This document shows positions 1 to 10,700 of a stretch of 64,000 bases of DNA, piece after piece. Made by a program: the position numbers and the translations under genes. Origin of the DNA: Mastigamoeba balamuthi (lineage: Eukaryota; Evosea; Mastigamoebida; Mastigamoebidae); contig CACRSC010000134.1 of NCBI GenBank assembly GCA_902651635.1, forward strand, positions 392,899-456,898. The letters are read 5' to 3'. The notes below the pieces were generated by a model. The model had not been told where the DNA came from. It searched no databases and saw only the letters and a list, made by a program, of their open reading frames with translations. Positions within the stretch are counted from its first letter, which is position 1; every line of letters starts with the position of its first letter.

Positions 1-675
1 GCATTTAGGAGCCCAAAACCTCTGGCCTCCACCACACCTTTCTCACCAACAAAACCAGCCCCAAACCTGCAAACCAAGATGTGGCGACTCCTCACCATTC
101 TCCTTCATCATGGGGCACCCCTGGGGTGCGCAAGGGGCACAGAGAGGAGAAAAATTGTGGGTGAAGGGAGTTTCAAAAATAGATCTCATCTTCACCCTTG
201 GGTGCAAAGTGCTCGGAAAAATGATGAAAAGATCGTGTCTATCAATATCTTTGATTTGATCATTTTCCCTTTGGAATTGGCAGACTTGGAACTGACGAGT
301 TCCGAAATTAAGATGCCACCCAGGAAAAAGAGCCACCAGAGGTGTGCAGCTATCTGCCAGGCCATGACAAAGAGCAAAGTGAGCTCTGGGAGGCCCCTGA
401 AGGGGAAAGGTCAAAAGACAAAGAAAGGAGCACCCCAGCCCCGTGATCCTTGTCCTGTCGATCCTCCCAGGCTGCAGGAAACCAAGTGCAAAAAGAAAGG
501 TTGTGGTTAACCACCTTCTACATGCTCTTGTTCTCCCAAGGTGCCACTCAATTCCTTGCTTGTGCAACTCTGAACTGACCAACTCTCGTTTAGAAAGGAG
601 CCCCCCTGAAGGACCTCTCAGAGTTTAAAAAGTCAGCTCTCAACACAGTGATTCAGCATCTCTGGCTCTCTTTCC

Positions 676-2026
676 AGACATGACTCTGGCAGAGATTGCC
701 CACAGAACAGGCCTCAGCCCAATCACTCTTAGTCGGGCCCACCTTCAACAGGTATAAGCCAATGAGTTCCTTGTGTCTAACCTATAATAGGTGGCTTTAG
801 AGCAACAAGAGGAGGAGATTGAAGAGAGAGAAGAGGCAGAGGAAGACCAGGAGGGTGGAGAAGGATACCTTGATTCTCATTTCGCCTCCTGGCCCAATTG
901 TATAGCCCATTCCACGACAGCCTTACTCACATCTTACAGCTCTGAAGGCAAGAGAGTTGGAATCCTGGGTTTGAGAGAATGCAGAAGTGCAGTCTGGAAT
1001 GACTCAGCGTTTCGTGGCTTGTGGGACCTATACTGAGGCGTTTCTCAACTACTGTGCAGATGTGGCCAACAGCTACTGCAAGTCAGAGTTCCTCAAGCTC
1101 ATGCACAGTGGTCGAGTTCGTCTGACAGTGTTTGATTGATACAGCTGCCCCACGTGCTCTGCAATCAGGCTCAAGGAGAGAGGAAAGGAGAAGGTCCCAG
1201 AAGCAGAGAGATTGAAATTCGAGGAGCACCTGCATCTGGCCTAAGAGCAGAGGCAGGTGCAAAAGGACATCAAGGTAGCTCTGCAGCCAGGGAAGCTACT
1301 TGTCATCACGGATTACTCAACCTTTCACAAGGTCCCAGGGCTGAAGGGACTCCAGGACCTCAACTGCGCACTGGGGTCTGAAAGAGGGATCATGGACCCA
1401 CTTCGACCTCTGGGCACAGGCATCACATGATTGGAAGTTCACCAAGAAGGGGTTGGACACTCTGTGGAGCGAGATCAAGCTGGCAGCTCCCAGAATTCGA
1501 CTCAAGACAGTGTACTTCTGGACTGATGGTGGATTCAAGGTCACAAACATCATTCACTCGCTTCTGAACCTCCAGATGAGTGCTGGGCTGGTTTCAAACC
1601 CACTTGTCCCACCAGACCAGGATTTCCTTGGACCAAGGAAGAACAGTTCGTGTCTTCTTTGACCTGTATGCTGCACATCACGGGCACTCTGTCTGTGATG
1701 GCCACTTTGGCACAGCAAAGCAGAGGCTGCACAGAATGAACATTGGAAGGGTGATTTCAACACCAGAACAGATCGTTGCTGCCCTGAAGAGGTGTGTGGC
1801 ATTGTTTAACTTGTCTCACCGTGGATGTAGTGTGAAGAACACCAAGGTGATAGCTTTAGACCCCTGTGAAATCGAAAGAATACCCGACCAGACAGTCAAG
1901 GGCCTCAAAAGCCATGTCAAAGAGAACTATCACTTCGAGTTTTGGAGGAATCCCAGTGCAATTCTGTGCTCAGCCCAAACTCGGTCTGCTGAGATCACAG
2001 AGTACAATCTCACTGTTGTATCATAA
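676..2026 (+). pseudogene. Decayed DNA-transposon transposase-like gene
   Basis: Translated fragments lie in order but in different frames. A helix-turn-helix-like piece (MTLAEIAHRTGLSPITLSRA) begins near 679. A frame from about 1002 carries a CPTC zinc-ligand pair and a segment ending in LLVITDYSTF, and is interrupted by in-frame TGA (near 1136) and TAA (near 1243) codons. A second frame from about 1396 carries VYFWTDGGFKV. A third frame from 1580 to 2026 carries FFDLYAAHHGHSVCDGHFGT. A DY...TDGG...HG-CDG series recalls RNase-H-fold DDE transposase-like proteins common in eukaryotic repeats. At least two stops and two frameshifts make it a dead copy. I saw no clear terminal inverted repeats, so the ends are approximate and the superfamily is not assigned. 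Confidence 0.5.
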
Positions 2027-3202
2027 AACTCTGTTTCTTCCCCCCTCTGTAAAGATAATAGATGTCTATTTAAGAACCGTTACTTTCCCAGTTCATGGGT
2101 GAGTGCTTCAGGCTGCCTTGGGCAATAAACACTTGGTTTGACTTAAGATGCCCCAATTTTTGAATTTGGGAATCCAGATTTTGAAACGTAGACAATGGGA
2201 ATTGCTACAACCCCTCTTGCTCAACTTCGTCCCAAAAGGGCATCCAAATCAATGAATGTGGTACAGAGGAAACCATTTATTGGTCGTTTTCAACAGCATA
2301 AAAAGCAGGCTTGGCCATCTGTTTGATGAATATCCACGGACCGAGGATGAAAGTCACTGAGGTGATGCGCTCATCCTCATCACGATTTTTGTTCTTATGA
2401 AGACCCCAAGACTTTCTGTAGAGGCTACGCCGATTCACAGACCAGCTGGCAGCAGCAGAGGCAGCAGCAGCTCCGTTCCTGCACTGTCAGAAGCACAGTG
2501 CACGTGAGCAAGGAGACACACACATCTAGAGCAGCTCGGCCAAAGGAGTTGCCATCGTTGTTGGGGCCCTAGCAGGCCGAGGTTTCAATGTAATAAATTG
2601 CTAATGACGGGCATGCTTGATGTAATCAATCATATTGATGGCATTAACAGTCACTGTGTGATAGTTGGGCAGTATAACTTAAAGGACTTGATACTATTCA
2701 ATTCCATTTCCCCTTTATCATGCCAAGTCCTTGCTGTTGCTCAGGGTTGACAAACTCTGAGATGTGCAAGTTAATCACTCACCTCTGATAACAAGAGTTG
2801 TTAAGACAAAAAGGAATTTTGTATACCTCTAGAAACTGAACTGCACGGAATTTAGTGATATAGAATATCCTGGTAAGGCAATCCACATATTGGCCAAAGT
2901 ACTGCCACACAAAGCAAAATGCGAAGTCATTGACCACAAAAAACCTATACCCTGGACGAGAACACCTCCAGAAAATTCGACACAAAGTAACTTGATAAGG
3001 CACAAACACATGAGGTAGCATGAAAAATGATTCAAATACGAATACAGAGAAGAGTAACCGAATTCAATGATAATGTAAAATAAAGGAAATGATGAAATCA
3101 AATAAGTAATATATCAACCGATAGAAAAGTAAAATTATGAAGGATGACTGAAAGAAAGAACATTAATAATTTGCATAATGAAGAGAAAAGAAGAGAGAAA
3201 AA

Positions 3203-3273
3203 TGGAATGACCTTTCACAAAGTCGATAGAATTGGCCGAAGGCCAATTCAGACTTTAGTGAAAGGTCATTCCA
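3203..3273. repeat. Long imperfect inverted repeat (hairpin)
   Basis: Positions 3203-3237 and 3241-3273 are nearly perfect reverse complements separated by three bases. Both arms begin with TGGAATGACCTTTCAC and meet at GGCC-GAA-GGCC, with a few mismatches and small indels in the middle of the arms. No gene lies next to it. It could be a folded-back transposon end, a MITE remnant or a small structured RNA. Confidence 0.7.
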
Positions 3274-3604
3274 TCAGATAGTACTTGAGGAGCTCTACAC
3301 AGTGGTATGTGAAACATTGTGAGGAGGAGCAGTGGCTAAATAATGAGGTGGGAATGAGTGAAACTTTGGGTTGTTGGTGTACTGCCTTCTTAGCCAAGTC
3401 TTGTCCTGTGTTGCTGTTAGTGTTCATAACATGTGAGTATTGGTACTAACACAGTTCCCATTGGCCTTTATGTCATTTGTGACCTCCTTATGTGTCACAA
3501 TTGTCTGATGCAGCTTAACAATGATAGCCTCCTTGGTGTTGATGGCTGTGGCAGCCTGGTAGTAAACTATAGCCATCACAGCTGAGATTTTGTTAGTTTG
3601 GCAC

Positions 3605-3730
3605 ACAATTTCTCAGCCTTGGTCATCATTGCCTTGAGCTTAGCCTTGATGTCCTCCTTCTCTGCCTGTAGAGCACTGAGCTCCTTTTCCATGACTGTCT
3701 TGGTCCTCTGAATGGTCATTGGAGAGCATC
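3605..3730 (-). pseudogene. Short coiled-coil-like coding remnant
   Basis: On the minus strand one frame reads through a Lys/Glu/Leu-rich helical stretch (for example MEKELSALQAEKEDIKAK and MMTKAEKLCAKLTK) before a stop. It lacks a plausible start, and no neighbouring exon could be found. It may be a fragment of a coiled-coil gene caught in the repeat island, or chance. Confidence is low. Confidence 0.2.
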
Positions 3731-4410
3731 ATCAAACCTTTATTACCTGTCACAGGCAGAGTCTTCTGCTCAAGAGTATTTTCTGTTTTCCTCTTGAACT
3801 GGTCACACTGGCAAATTGTCCCAAAAAAACTGATGAATAATGACAGACTTAACTAACGAGCTCTTGTTTCTCAGTATCATCATAAGATCAATTACAGTAT
3901 GAAGGCAATTTTGATCCATACAATGATGCCCTTAGTTGTGATGATGATCATCTTCTTCCCGCAATGTCTGGCCCTTCATTTTTGTGCTGATTTGGGTCAT
4001 CTTTAAGGGAAAGATCCTCTCAGCTAGTCATTCTCACAATGGTAAAAGCAAACGGGTTTAGAGTGTTCAACATCTTCTGTGAACAGGCTCCTCCAACAGA
4101 GCTGTACTATTTCTTGTCTGGCTGGAGCAATACAGGCCAAGCAGGAGCCTGTTCACAGATTTCACAGAGAAATTGTTGGTTTTTAAAAGTGCTGGCCCCA
4201 CTCTATCTGTCACGAGGCCATCGGGAAGGAGCATTGTGGTTCGTCGCTCATCTCAGCAATCCACAGGGGCCTGCCATGTGACAAGATATCCGATAGACGT
4301 TTAATATCTTACAGTTGATCCATGGACTGTGCTATCTCGCGTAGAGTGTTATCTCGTCAGTCAAGTGTGTCATAATAATCATCAGTTTTTGGCGAAACGA
4401 GAGAGCCGCT

Positions 4411-5007
4411 ATGTTCCCACGGGAGACCGCAAGACTCCGGTTTGCTCTCTGGTCCGAGGGGGATTTCGGGCTGGCAGAGCAGCTGTGGGGCGACCCCCGC
4501 GTGACCGCCCTCATCGACCGACGGCCGAAACTCGACACCAGCGCCATCCGCGAGCGTTTCGACCGCGAGCTCGGCAATCTCTCGCAGCACTCCATCTGCT
4601 ACTACCAGGTGAGCCTCCCCTCCTTGCGCCTCGCCTCGTGCACACCCGCTGACCCCGGCCGCCAGGTATGGCTGAAGGAGACCAACGAGTTTGTGGGGGT
4701 TGCAGGGCTGAAGCCCTGCGACGAGAAGGACGACGCGGGGACGGTGCTGGAGATAGGCATGCAACTGCGGCCCCAGTTCTGGGGGATGGGCATTGCGCGC
4801 GAGGCTCTCGAATCCGTCGCGCGGCTCGCGTTTGAGGAACGCGACACTGCAGCCCTGTGCGCCAGGCACCACCCGGACAACGCGAGGTCCAAGAAGGTGC
4901 TCCTCTCGCTGGGCATGCAGCGCACGGGCGAGCAGCTCTACCCACCGACGGGGCTCATTCACCCGGTGTACAAGCTGGCGAGGTCTCAGTGGAAGCAGAC
5001 GCACTGA
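4411..5007 (+). CDS. GNAT-family N-acetyltransferase (RimJ/RimL-like)
   Basis: Two exons, 4411-4608 and 4666-5007, are joined across a 57-nt GT-AG intron and give 179 residues. The product has the layout of the single-domain GNAT family that transfers acetyl from acetyl-CoA to an amine. An N-terminal TARLRFALWSEGDF strand-helix is followed by a strand ending VGVAGLKP, an EIGMQL strand and the acetyl-CoA loop FWGMGIAREAL. A late ARHHPDNARSKKVLLSLGM segment matches the NxxS/NxxA helix of RimJ/RimL-type enzymes. The substrate cannot be told. The intron is a multiple of three and open in frame, but removing it restores the usual spacing between strands. An AATAAA 21 nt after the stop (5028-5033) is a plausible polyadenylation signal. 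It is the first GC-rich gene after the repeat island. Confidence 0.8.
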   Translation: MFPRETARLRFALWSEGDFGLAEQLWGDPRVTALIDRRPKLDTSAIRERFDRELGNLSQHSICYYQVSLPSLRLASCTPADPGRQVWLKETNEFVGVAGLKPCDEKDDAGTVLEIGMQLRPQFWGMGIAREALESVARLAFEERDTAALCARHHPDNARSKKVLLSLGMQRTGEQLYPPTGLIHPVYKLARSQWKQTH

Positions 5008-5119
5008 GAGAGCGACCCACAGAGTGGAATAAAGACGTTTAGTGCCATCAGAGTCCCCGTCTTTCATTTGATTCCGACAGCGCGCGCGGGGTAATTCGGG
5101 AGAGATAGAGCGATCTCCA

Positions 5120-5147
5120 CCGTCTGAATCTAAGTGAGATTTTCCCT
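5120..5147 (+). promoter_or_regulatory. Candidate AT-rich promoter patch before the splicing-factor gene
   Basis: GAATCT and GAGATTTT words lie about 60-90 nt upstream of the ATG at 5208, in an otherwise GC-rich gap. The same kind of patch recurs before many starts in this window. No experiment supports it. Confidence 0.3.
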
Positions 5148-5207
5148 CGCCGCTTTGACTTTTCTTTTGATTCGCGCGCTCCGCGTCTCACACACCTCAC
5201 GTGCGGC

Positions 5208-7525
5208 ATGAGCGAGGACAAGGTACGCGCCGCACCCCTCGTGTGCCGCTCCCCCACGGCCCGCTGCGTCGGCCGTGCTCCCCCGGGGTTTTTGCTCACT
5301 GTGAGATAATTCGCCCCCGAGCAGGGAGCGCAGCCAATAGCCCCGGACGGCTCCGGAGCACCAGCGCCGCCAGGAGCACCAGGCGCCCCCGGTGCCCCCG
5401 GGCAGCAGGGATGGGACCCCGCGTGGTACCAGGTACTCACTCCCGCCGCACACGCTCGCACTGGGGCTCTCAGTGGCGTATCGGATACGCTTCGTCACCT
5501 CCGCGTTTAAACACGTGTGGCCGCCGCAGTACTACTACGGGGCGATGATGGACCCGGCGCAGATGGCAGCGTACTGGCAGCAGCAGCAGCAGGCCGGGGC
5601 GCAGGCAGGCGGCGGCATGCCCGGGGAGCAGGGGGAGCAGCACCACGAGGGCCAGCAGGACCCCGCGGCGGCGTACGCGCAGTACTACGGGGCGATGGGG
5701 GCGTACGCGGCCGGGGGCTCGATGCCCATCATGGTCGTGAAGCCCGAGGAGCGCCAGCCGTCGCGCACGCTGTGGGTCGGCAGCCTGCCCCCGAACGTCG
5801 CGGACGAGGAGATCTACGAGATGTTCGGCAAGTACGGGCACATTGACAACATCCGCCAGCTGCAAGGTCCTCTCTTCCCTCCCTTCATGCCTGTGCACTG
5901 GCTTGTCCTCACTGCGCGGGGGGGGGTTCAGGGAAGAACTGCTGCTTTGTGCGGTACGACGACATCGCGTCGTCGACGACGGCCAAGAACGCGCTGCAGG
6001 GCGCGATGATGCGCGGGCAGACGATCAAGGTGAGCTGGGGCAAGGCGGACCCCGTGGAGGACCGCGGGCCCCCGCCGTGCAAGAACCTCTGGGTCGGCGG
6101 CATCCACCCGGACACGAGCGACATCGAGGTGCGCGAGGTGTTCCGCCCGTGCCACGGCGTCGAGCGCGTCCGCGTGCTCGCGCACAAGGGCTGCGCGTTC
6201 GTCACGTTCAAGACGATCGAGGACGCCACCGAGGCGCGGTCGCGCATGTCGGGCAAGATCATCCACGGGCAGCCCATCCGCGTCAACTACGGCCGCGACA
6301 ACCAGAACTGGAACGGCGGGTTCGGCGGTGGCGGCGGCGGCGGCTACCCGTCGCACCAGCAGGAGCACCAGGAGCACCCCCAGATGCCGCAGGAGCACCA
6401 GCACGCGGTCATTGTGCCGCTGACGTCGTCGCAGCACTCGTCGCTGCTGCCGCCGGACGTCGATCTGCCGTCGTGCTTCCTCGTGCCCGAGGAGCTGCCC
6501 CCGCGCCCCGCCCCGCCGCCGCCGGGGGAGGCCAAGGACGTGGTCGACAAGTTTGTGGACTTCCTGCTGAGGAACGGCCGCGACTTTGAGTACACGTCGC
6601 GCAAGCGCCAGATGGAGACGGGGAACACCAAGCTGTCGTTCCTCGTGCCCGGGGACGCTGGCCACGACTACTACAAGTTCCGTGTCTGGGAGATGTGGAA
6701 CCAGACCAACCCCGAGGCGGCCAACAGCGTCCTCGCCGCCATCACGCAGGCGCGCTCTTCTGGAGGCGACCACTGGGGCCAGCAGCAGCAGCAGCAGCAG
6801 CAGCCGCCCCAGCAGTCTCAGCAGTACCAGCAGCAGCAGCAGCAGCCCCAGCAAGCAACGAGGGGTGGCCGCCTCTCTGGGGAGGAGCTCACTGAGTTGG
6901 AGGCGAAGCTCGAGGCACTGACGCCGACGAAGGACTCGATCAAGGGCGCCAAGGACTGGGTCATGGCGCGCTCGGACAAGACAGCGGACATTGCGCACAC
7001 GATCAGGGGGTTCGTGGAGCGTGCGCAGTCGTTCGACCAGCGCCTCACTTGCGTCTACCTCATCAACGACGTCCTCCACGCGGCGTACGCACGCCGTGCA
7101 GTGACTGCCTGTCATAACACTGAGGATTCCCCTCCTTGCTCAGGCTCCGGAGGAGGCAGCAAGGGGAGCAGTCGGACGAGGTCAGCGCGGCGTTCCAGGA
7201 GGCGCTGCCAGCGATCGCGTACCACACGCTGCGCGGCGTGGTGTCACCTGCACGCGACAAGGCCACCAAGGTGTTCCAGCTGTGGGCGGACAAGGGCATC
7301 TACCCCAAGCAGTTCACGGCCACGCTCGATGGTACGCAGCAGCAGCAGCAGCAGGCGCCAAGCATGGAGGACGCCATTCAGCGCGGCCTCGAGAACTTCG
7401 GCTCCGGGGGCAAGAGGCAGTACCCCGACGACGACTCGCGAGGGCGCGACTACGACCGCGACCGCGACCGTGGAGACAGGCACCACGAGGAGGAGCCCTA
7501 CCAGAAGCGCGAGCGCAGGTGGTAG
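5208..7525 (+). CDS. Splicing factor with two RRMs, SURP and CID domains (U2-associated SURP/CHERP-like)
   Basis: Five exons (5208-5222, 5325-5432, 5530-5866, 5932-7084, 7144-7525) give 664 residues, and all four intron phases agree. The order is a Gly/Pro/Gln-rich N terminus, a first RRM (RNP2 TLWVGSLPP, RNP1 KNCCFVRYDD), a second RRM (NLWVGGIHPD, GCAFVTFKT), a Gly-His linker, a SURP module (VVDKFVDFLLRNGRDFE), poly-Gln tracts, and a CID/RPR domain (AKDWVMARSDKTADIA, LTCVYLINDVLHAA) ending in an Arg/Asp/Glu-rich tail. SR140 (U2SURP) carries RRM-SURP-CID and CHERP carries SURP-CID. Both bind the U2 snRNP and the CID contacts RNA polymerase II tails, so a nuclear role in splicing is likely. 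The two RRMs make it different from both. The first coding exon is only five codons. Confidence 0.85.
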
Positions 7526-7636
7526 TAGCGCTCAGCGCAAAGACCCAAGACCCAAGCATGCCCGGACGCAACACCATTGCCCTCCCCAGCCGAGATCAAT
7601 TGTCTCAAGCTGTCATTCCCCAGATTCCTGGGCAGC

Positions 7637-7690
7637 AAAAATCAAGATTCTGAGCAAGCGCGAGATTTTATCGCAGATTTTAGCGCAGCG
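7637..7690 (+). promoter_or_regulatory. Candidate AT-rich promoter patch before C2CD5
   Basis: Repeated AGATTC/AGATTTT words (CAAGATTC, GAGATTTTATC, CAGATTTTAG) lie 20-70 nt before the ATG at 7710 and resemble the patches before other genes in this window. Confidence 0.3.
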
Positions 7691-7709
7691 CTCAGCTGTG
7701 ACTTGGGAG

Positions 7710-10700
7710 ATGCCGTTCACCTTAAAGGTCCGCGTGGACAAGGCGCGCGACCTGCCGGTCATGGACCGCAGCACGGAGCTGGCGGACGCCTATGTCGAGG
7801 TATTTCGGCCGATCTCGTACCGCTTTCCCGTTTGTTGAGATTCAATTTCGCGATACGCCCCCTCCTCCACCCCATCTTCCCCACGCGATGCGGCGCGCCC
7901 CGCGCAGGTCAAGGTGGGCGACACGCCGACGCAGCGGACGAGGAACATACACAAGTCGCTCAACCCCGAGTGGAAGAAGTCGATGCGCTTCGAGGTCGTT
8001 GACGACTCGCATCTCCAAGACGAACCGATTGAATTCCGGTACGGAGCGCGTCACAAGACACGTCACACCCAGCGAGGGAAGGGCAGGGAGTGATGTGTCA
8101 GCCGGACGGCGCCTGACAGCCGCGCGGCACAACAAGAGTCGTGGATAAGGACATTGTGTCGAGAGACGACAGCATCGGCGTCGTGTACGTAGACGTGGCC
8201 CCGCTGCTCGGCCCCGCGCCCACCAAGATCGACGGCTGGTTCCCCATCTTCGACACACTCAAAGGCACACATCCCCGCCTCGACACTTCCCCATGGTCCC
8301 CCAAGCCCTCGCGGGACGCTGCTGCTGCCCGTGGCGGTCTGTCCAGACGCAACGGGCGATGGATGGCCTCAGGCGTTGCATTCCCCATAGTATGCAACAG
8401 CTCTGCGCATACAGACGCTCAGCAGACCAGTGCCCAAGGGGAGGAAGGGGAACCACTACTCGCTCTCTCTCTCTTCCTCCGCGTACGACTGCGCCCGCGC
8501 CCCGCTGACGGCAGACGGCGCAGGCGTGCGCGGGGAGCTGTCGATCAAAGTGAGCATCGAGAAGATCGAGAACGTGAACCCCTTCAGCAACGCCTCGGGC
8601 GGCGTGCAGTTCTTCGCGAGCCCCGCGGCGCCGCAGGGCGCGGTCGTCGCGCTCTCGGGGCTCGTCGGCGACGTCATTGTCGAGAGCGACCCCGAGCACC
8701 ACTGGGTCGACACGTTCCGCACGTCGCGCAACTCGAACGAGGCCCGCCAGGTGCTCCTCTACCGCCTCGCTTGCCGCCTGCGCCGCCACATTGGCAAGCG
8801 CGCGCTCGAGCTCGGCTGCAACGCCGTGCTGGGGTACCGCCAGAGCCTGGAGCTCGAGGGCGAGGTCGTCATCGTGGCCCGCGGGTACGGCACGGCCGCG
8901 AGCGTCAAGTTCGCGCAGCCCGTGTCGCCGCACGAGGGCGCCCCCTCGCCCCTGGAGATGAAGCTCGACACGACGCCGAACCAGAGCCCCAGGAGCGCGG
9001 CGGCAGCCCCTACCATCGTGGACCCCCTGTCGCACGCCCTCGCGGGGTCGGAAACGGCCGAGGAGGACGACAGCACGCCGGACGAGCAGCAGCAGCAGCA
9101 GAAGCAGTCGCAGCAGCAGCAGGGGATGGGCGCGGAGGGGCTCTCGGGCAGCCTCAAGGGAGAGCACTCCCTGGTGGGCGCCGTCCCGTCGCTGCCGATC
9201 CTCACGATGAACACGTTCGATCCCGGGGTCGTCTGCCATATTGGAGGGCTCGTGTCTGTGCGCACATCCGATTCCCGAATCCCCGAGTTATCGCTAGATT
9301 TTGGAATGCTCGAATCACTTGATTCCAGGGCATAAATAACCAGCTCCGTGCGTCTGCTCGGCTGTAGACGAGGCTGGTCAGAATAATGGACAAGGACTCG
9401 CCCAACGCCGAGCTCGAGAGGGAGCGCTGGTGGGCCGAGGCTCGTGCCGAGGTCGTGGAGCACGCCCTGTCGCTGGGCTGCACACACGTCATCGGCTACA
9501 CAGAAGCCGTCACTATTCCCAACCAGGAGGACGGTTCGCGTCCTCCCACCCCGAGCGCCTCTTCTCAAGCACGCACCGGGTCCCACCGGTTCTCGCAGAG
9601 GTGTGCGTGCTCTCGGCCACCGGCACTGCTGCTGTGCTGAAGCCCGGCGCCTTCATGCCGAGCTTCCCCGCCAAGAGGCTGGTCCGGCGGTGCTCTGGCG
9701 CCGACGACGCGCCGGCGATGTCGCAGTCCCTCGAGCGCGGGCCGCGGACCCCGGGGCGCCCTGCCAAGACGACGCGCGCCCGGCCGTGCCGCGCGTGCCA
9801 CGCGCCCTACGCGGCGCTGCTGCCGCTGCCGCTGCCGGTGCACCTGAGCCCCTGCCTGGTCTGCGGCCGCAAGAAGGTGCCCGACATCCTGCTGGCGACG
9901 TGCGAGCTGCCGCCGGGGACGCCCGTGCTGGGCGAGGGCCGCCTGCTGCAGGCGCGGTCGTGCAGGCTGAAGAAGCGGTGCATGGGCGAGACCAACGCCT
10001 ACGAGGTGAACCGCGCGCTGCCGTTCCTCGAGTACGACGTCTACCGCCAGATGATCAACAAGCTGCGCGTGCTGGGCATGAACGCCGTCTTCGGCCTCAA
10101 CATCTCCGTCTCGGTCGGCGACTGCCTCGTGGCCGCCGTCGCCACGGGCACCGCTGTGTACCTGACGGCGCTGCCGCCGCCCTCGGCGCTGCGCGTGCGC
10201 AGGTGCGCGAGCGCGGGAGCGGGCGAGACGATGGAGCACATCTTCCGGACGTCGAGGGACAACATCAACGCGTTCCAGCAGCTGGCGAGGCTCGAGCAGC
10301 GCGAGCGCAGCTCGTCGTCGAGCGACGGCGACTCGCCGGTGCCCAAGTTCTCTGCGTCGCCCTACGAGCCCGACAGTGCGGGCGAGGACGACGACGCCGA
10401 GTCGAAGAAGAAGAAGAAGGAGCGCGTGCTGGTGCCCCCGACGCCGCTGCGCAAGGCGTCGAGGGCCAAGCAGAGGAGGAGGAAGGAGAGCACTGGCGGC
10501 GCGGAGGCGTCTGCGGAGGCACAGTCCCCGGAGAAGAGCACCAGGCGGATCATCGTCGAGAGCAACAGCGAGCAGCAGCTCAAGGTCTCCGAGCCGCGCT
10601 CCCTGGAGCGCACGCAGACCCGCCGCACGCTCGCGGCCACGACCAAGAAGCGCGGCAAGCAGCAGGGGTCCACGAGCAGCTCGTTCGTGCCTTTGCTCTC

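Larger units (their letters stand above)
1..4300. other. AT-richer repeat/transposon island without intact genes
   Basis: This stretch is visibly less GC-rich than everything after about 4.4 kb and lacks the third-position G/C bias of the genes to the right. Its open frames are short and interrupted, and I found no intron-exon structure giving a recognisable intact protein. It holds a decayed transposase-like gene (about 676-2026), a long imperfect inverted repeat (3203-3273) and a short coiled-coil-like remnant on the minus strand (about 3605-3730). Between 2027 and 4300 I see nothing else I can name. The change in composition near 4300-4400 suggests that a mobile-element island abuts the first gene. 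An assembly join between unrelated sequences is also possible. Confidence 0.6.

Noticed and set aside
2779-3101. Minus-strand 80-90 residue hydrophobic frames
   Set aside because: They are AT-rich chance frames in the repeat island, with no intron signals or recognisable domain.
6781-6855. CAG/CAA repeat tract as a microsatellite of note
   Set aside because: It encodes poly-Gln within the splicing factor. Similar short Gln runs occur in other genes here and nothing sets this one apart.
5928-7115. A 395-residue minus-strand frame opposite the splicing factor
   Set aside because: It is an antisense shadow of poly-Gln and RRM codons, rich in Leu/Arg/Val, without domain similarity.
8141-9322. 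A 393-residue frame across the third C2CD5 intron and exon 4
   Set aside because: It is out of frame with the conserved C2CD5 sequence and composed mostly of Arg/Gly/Ala runs.
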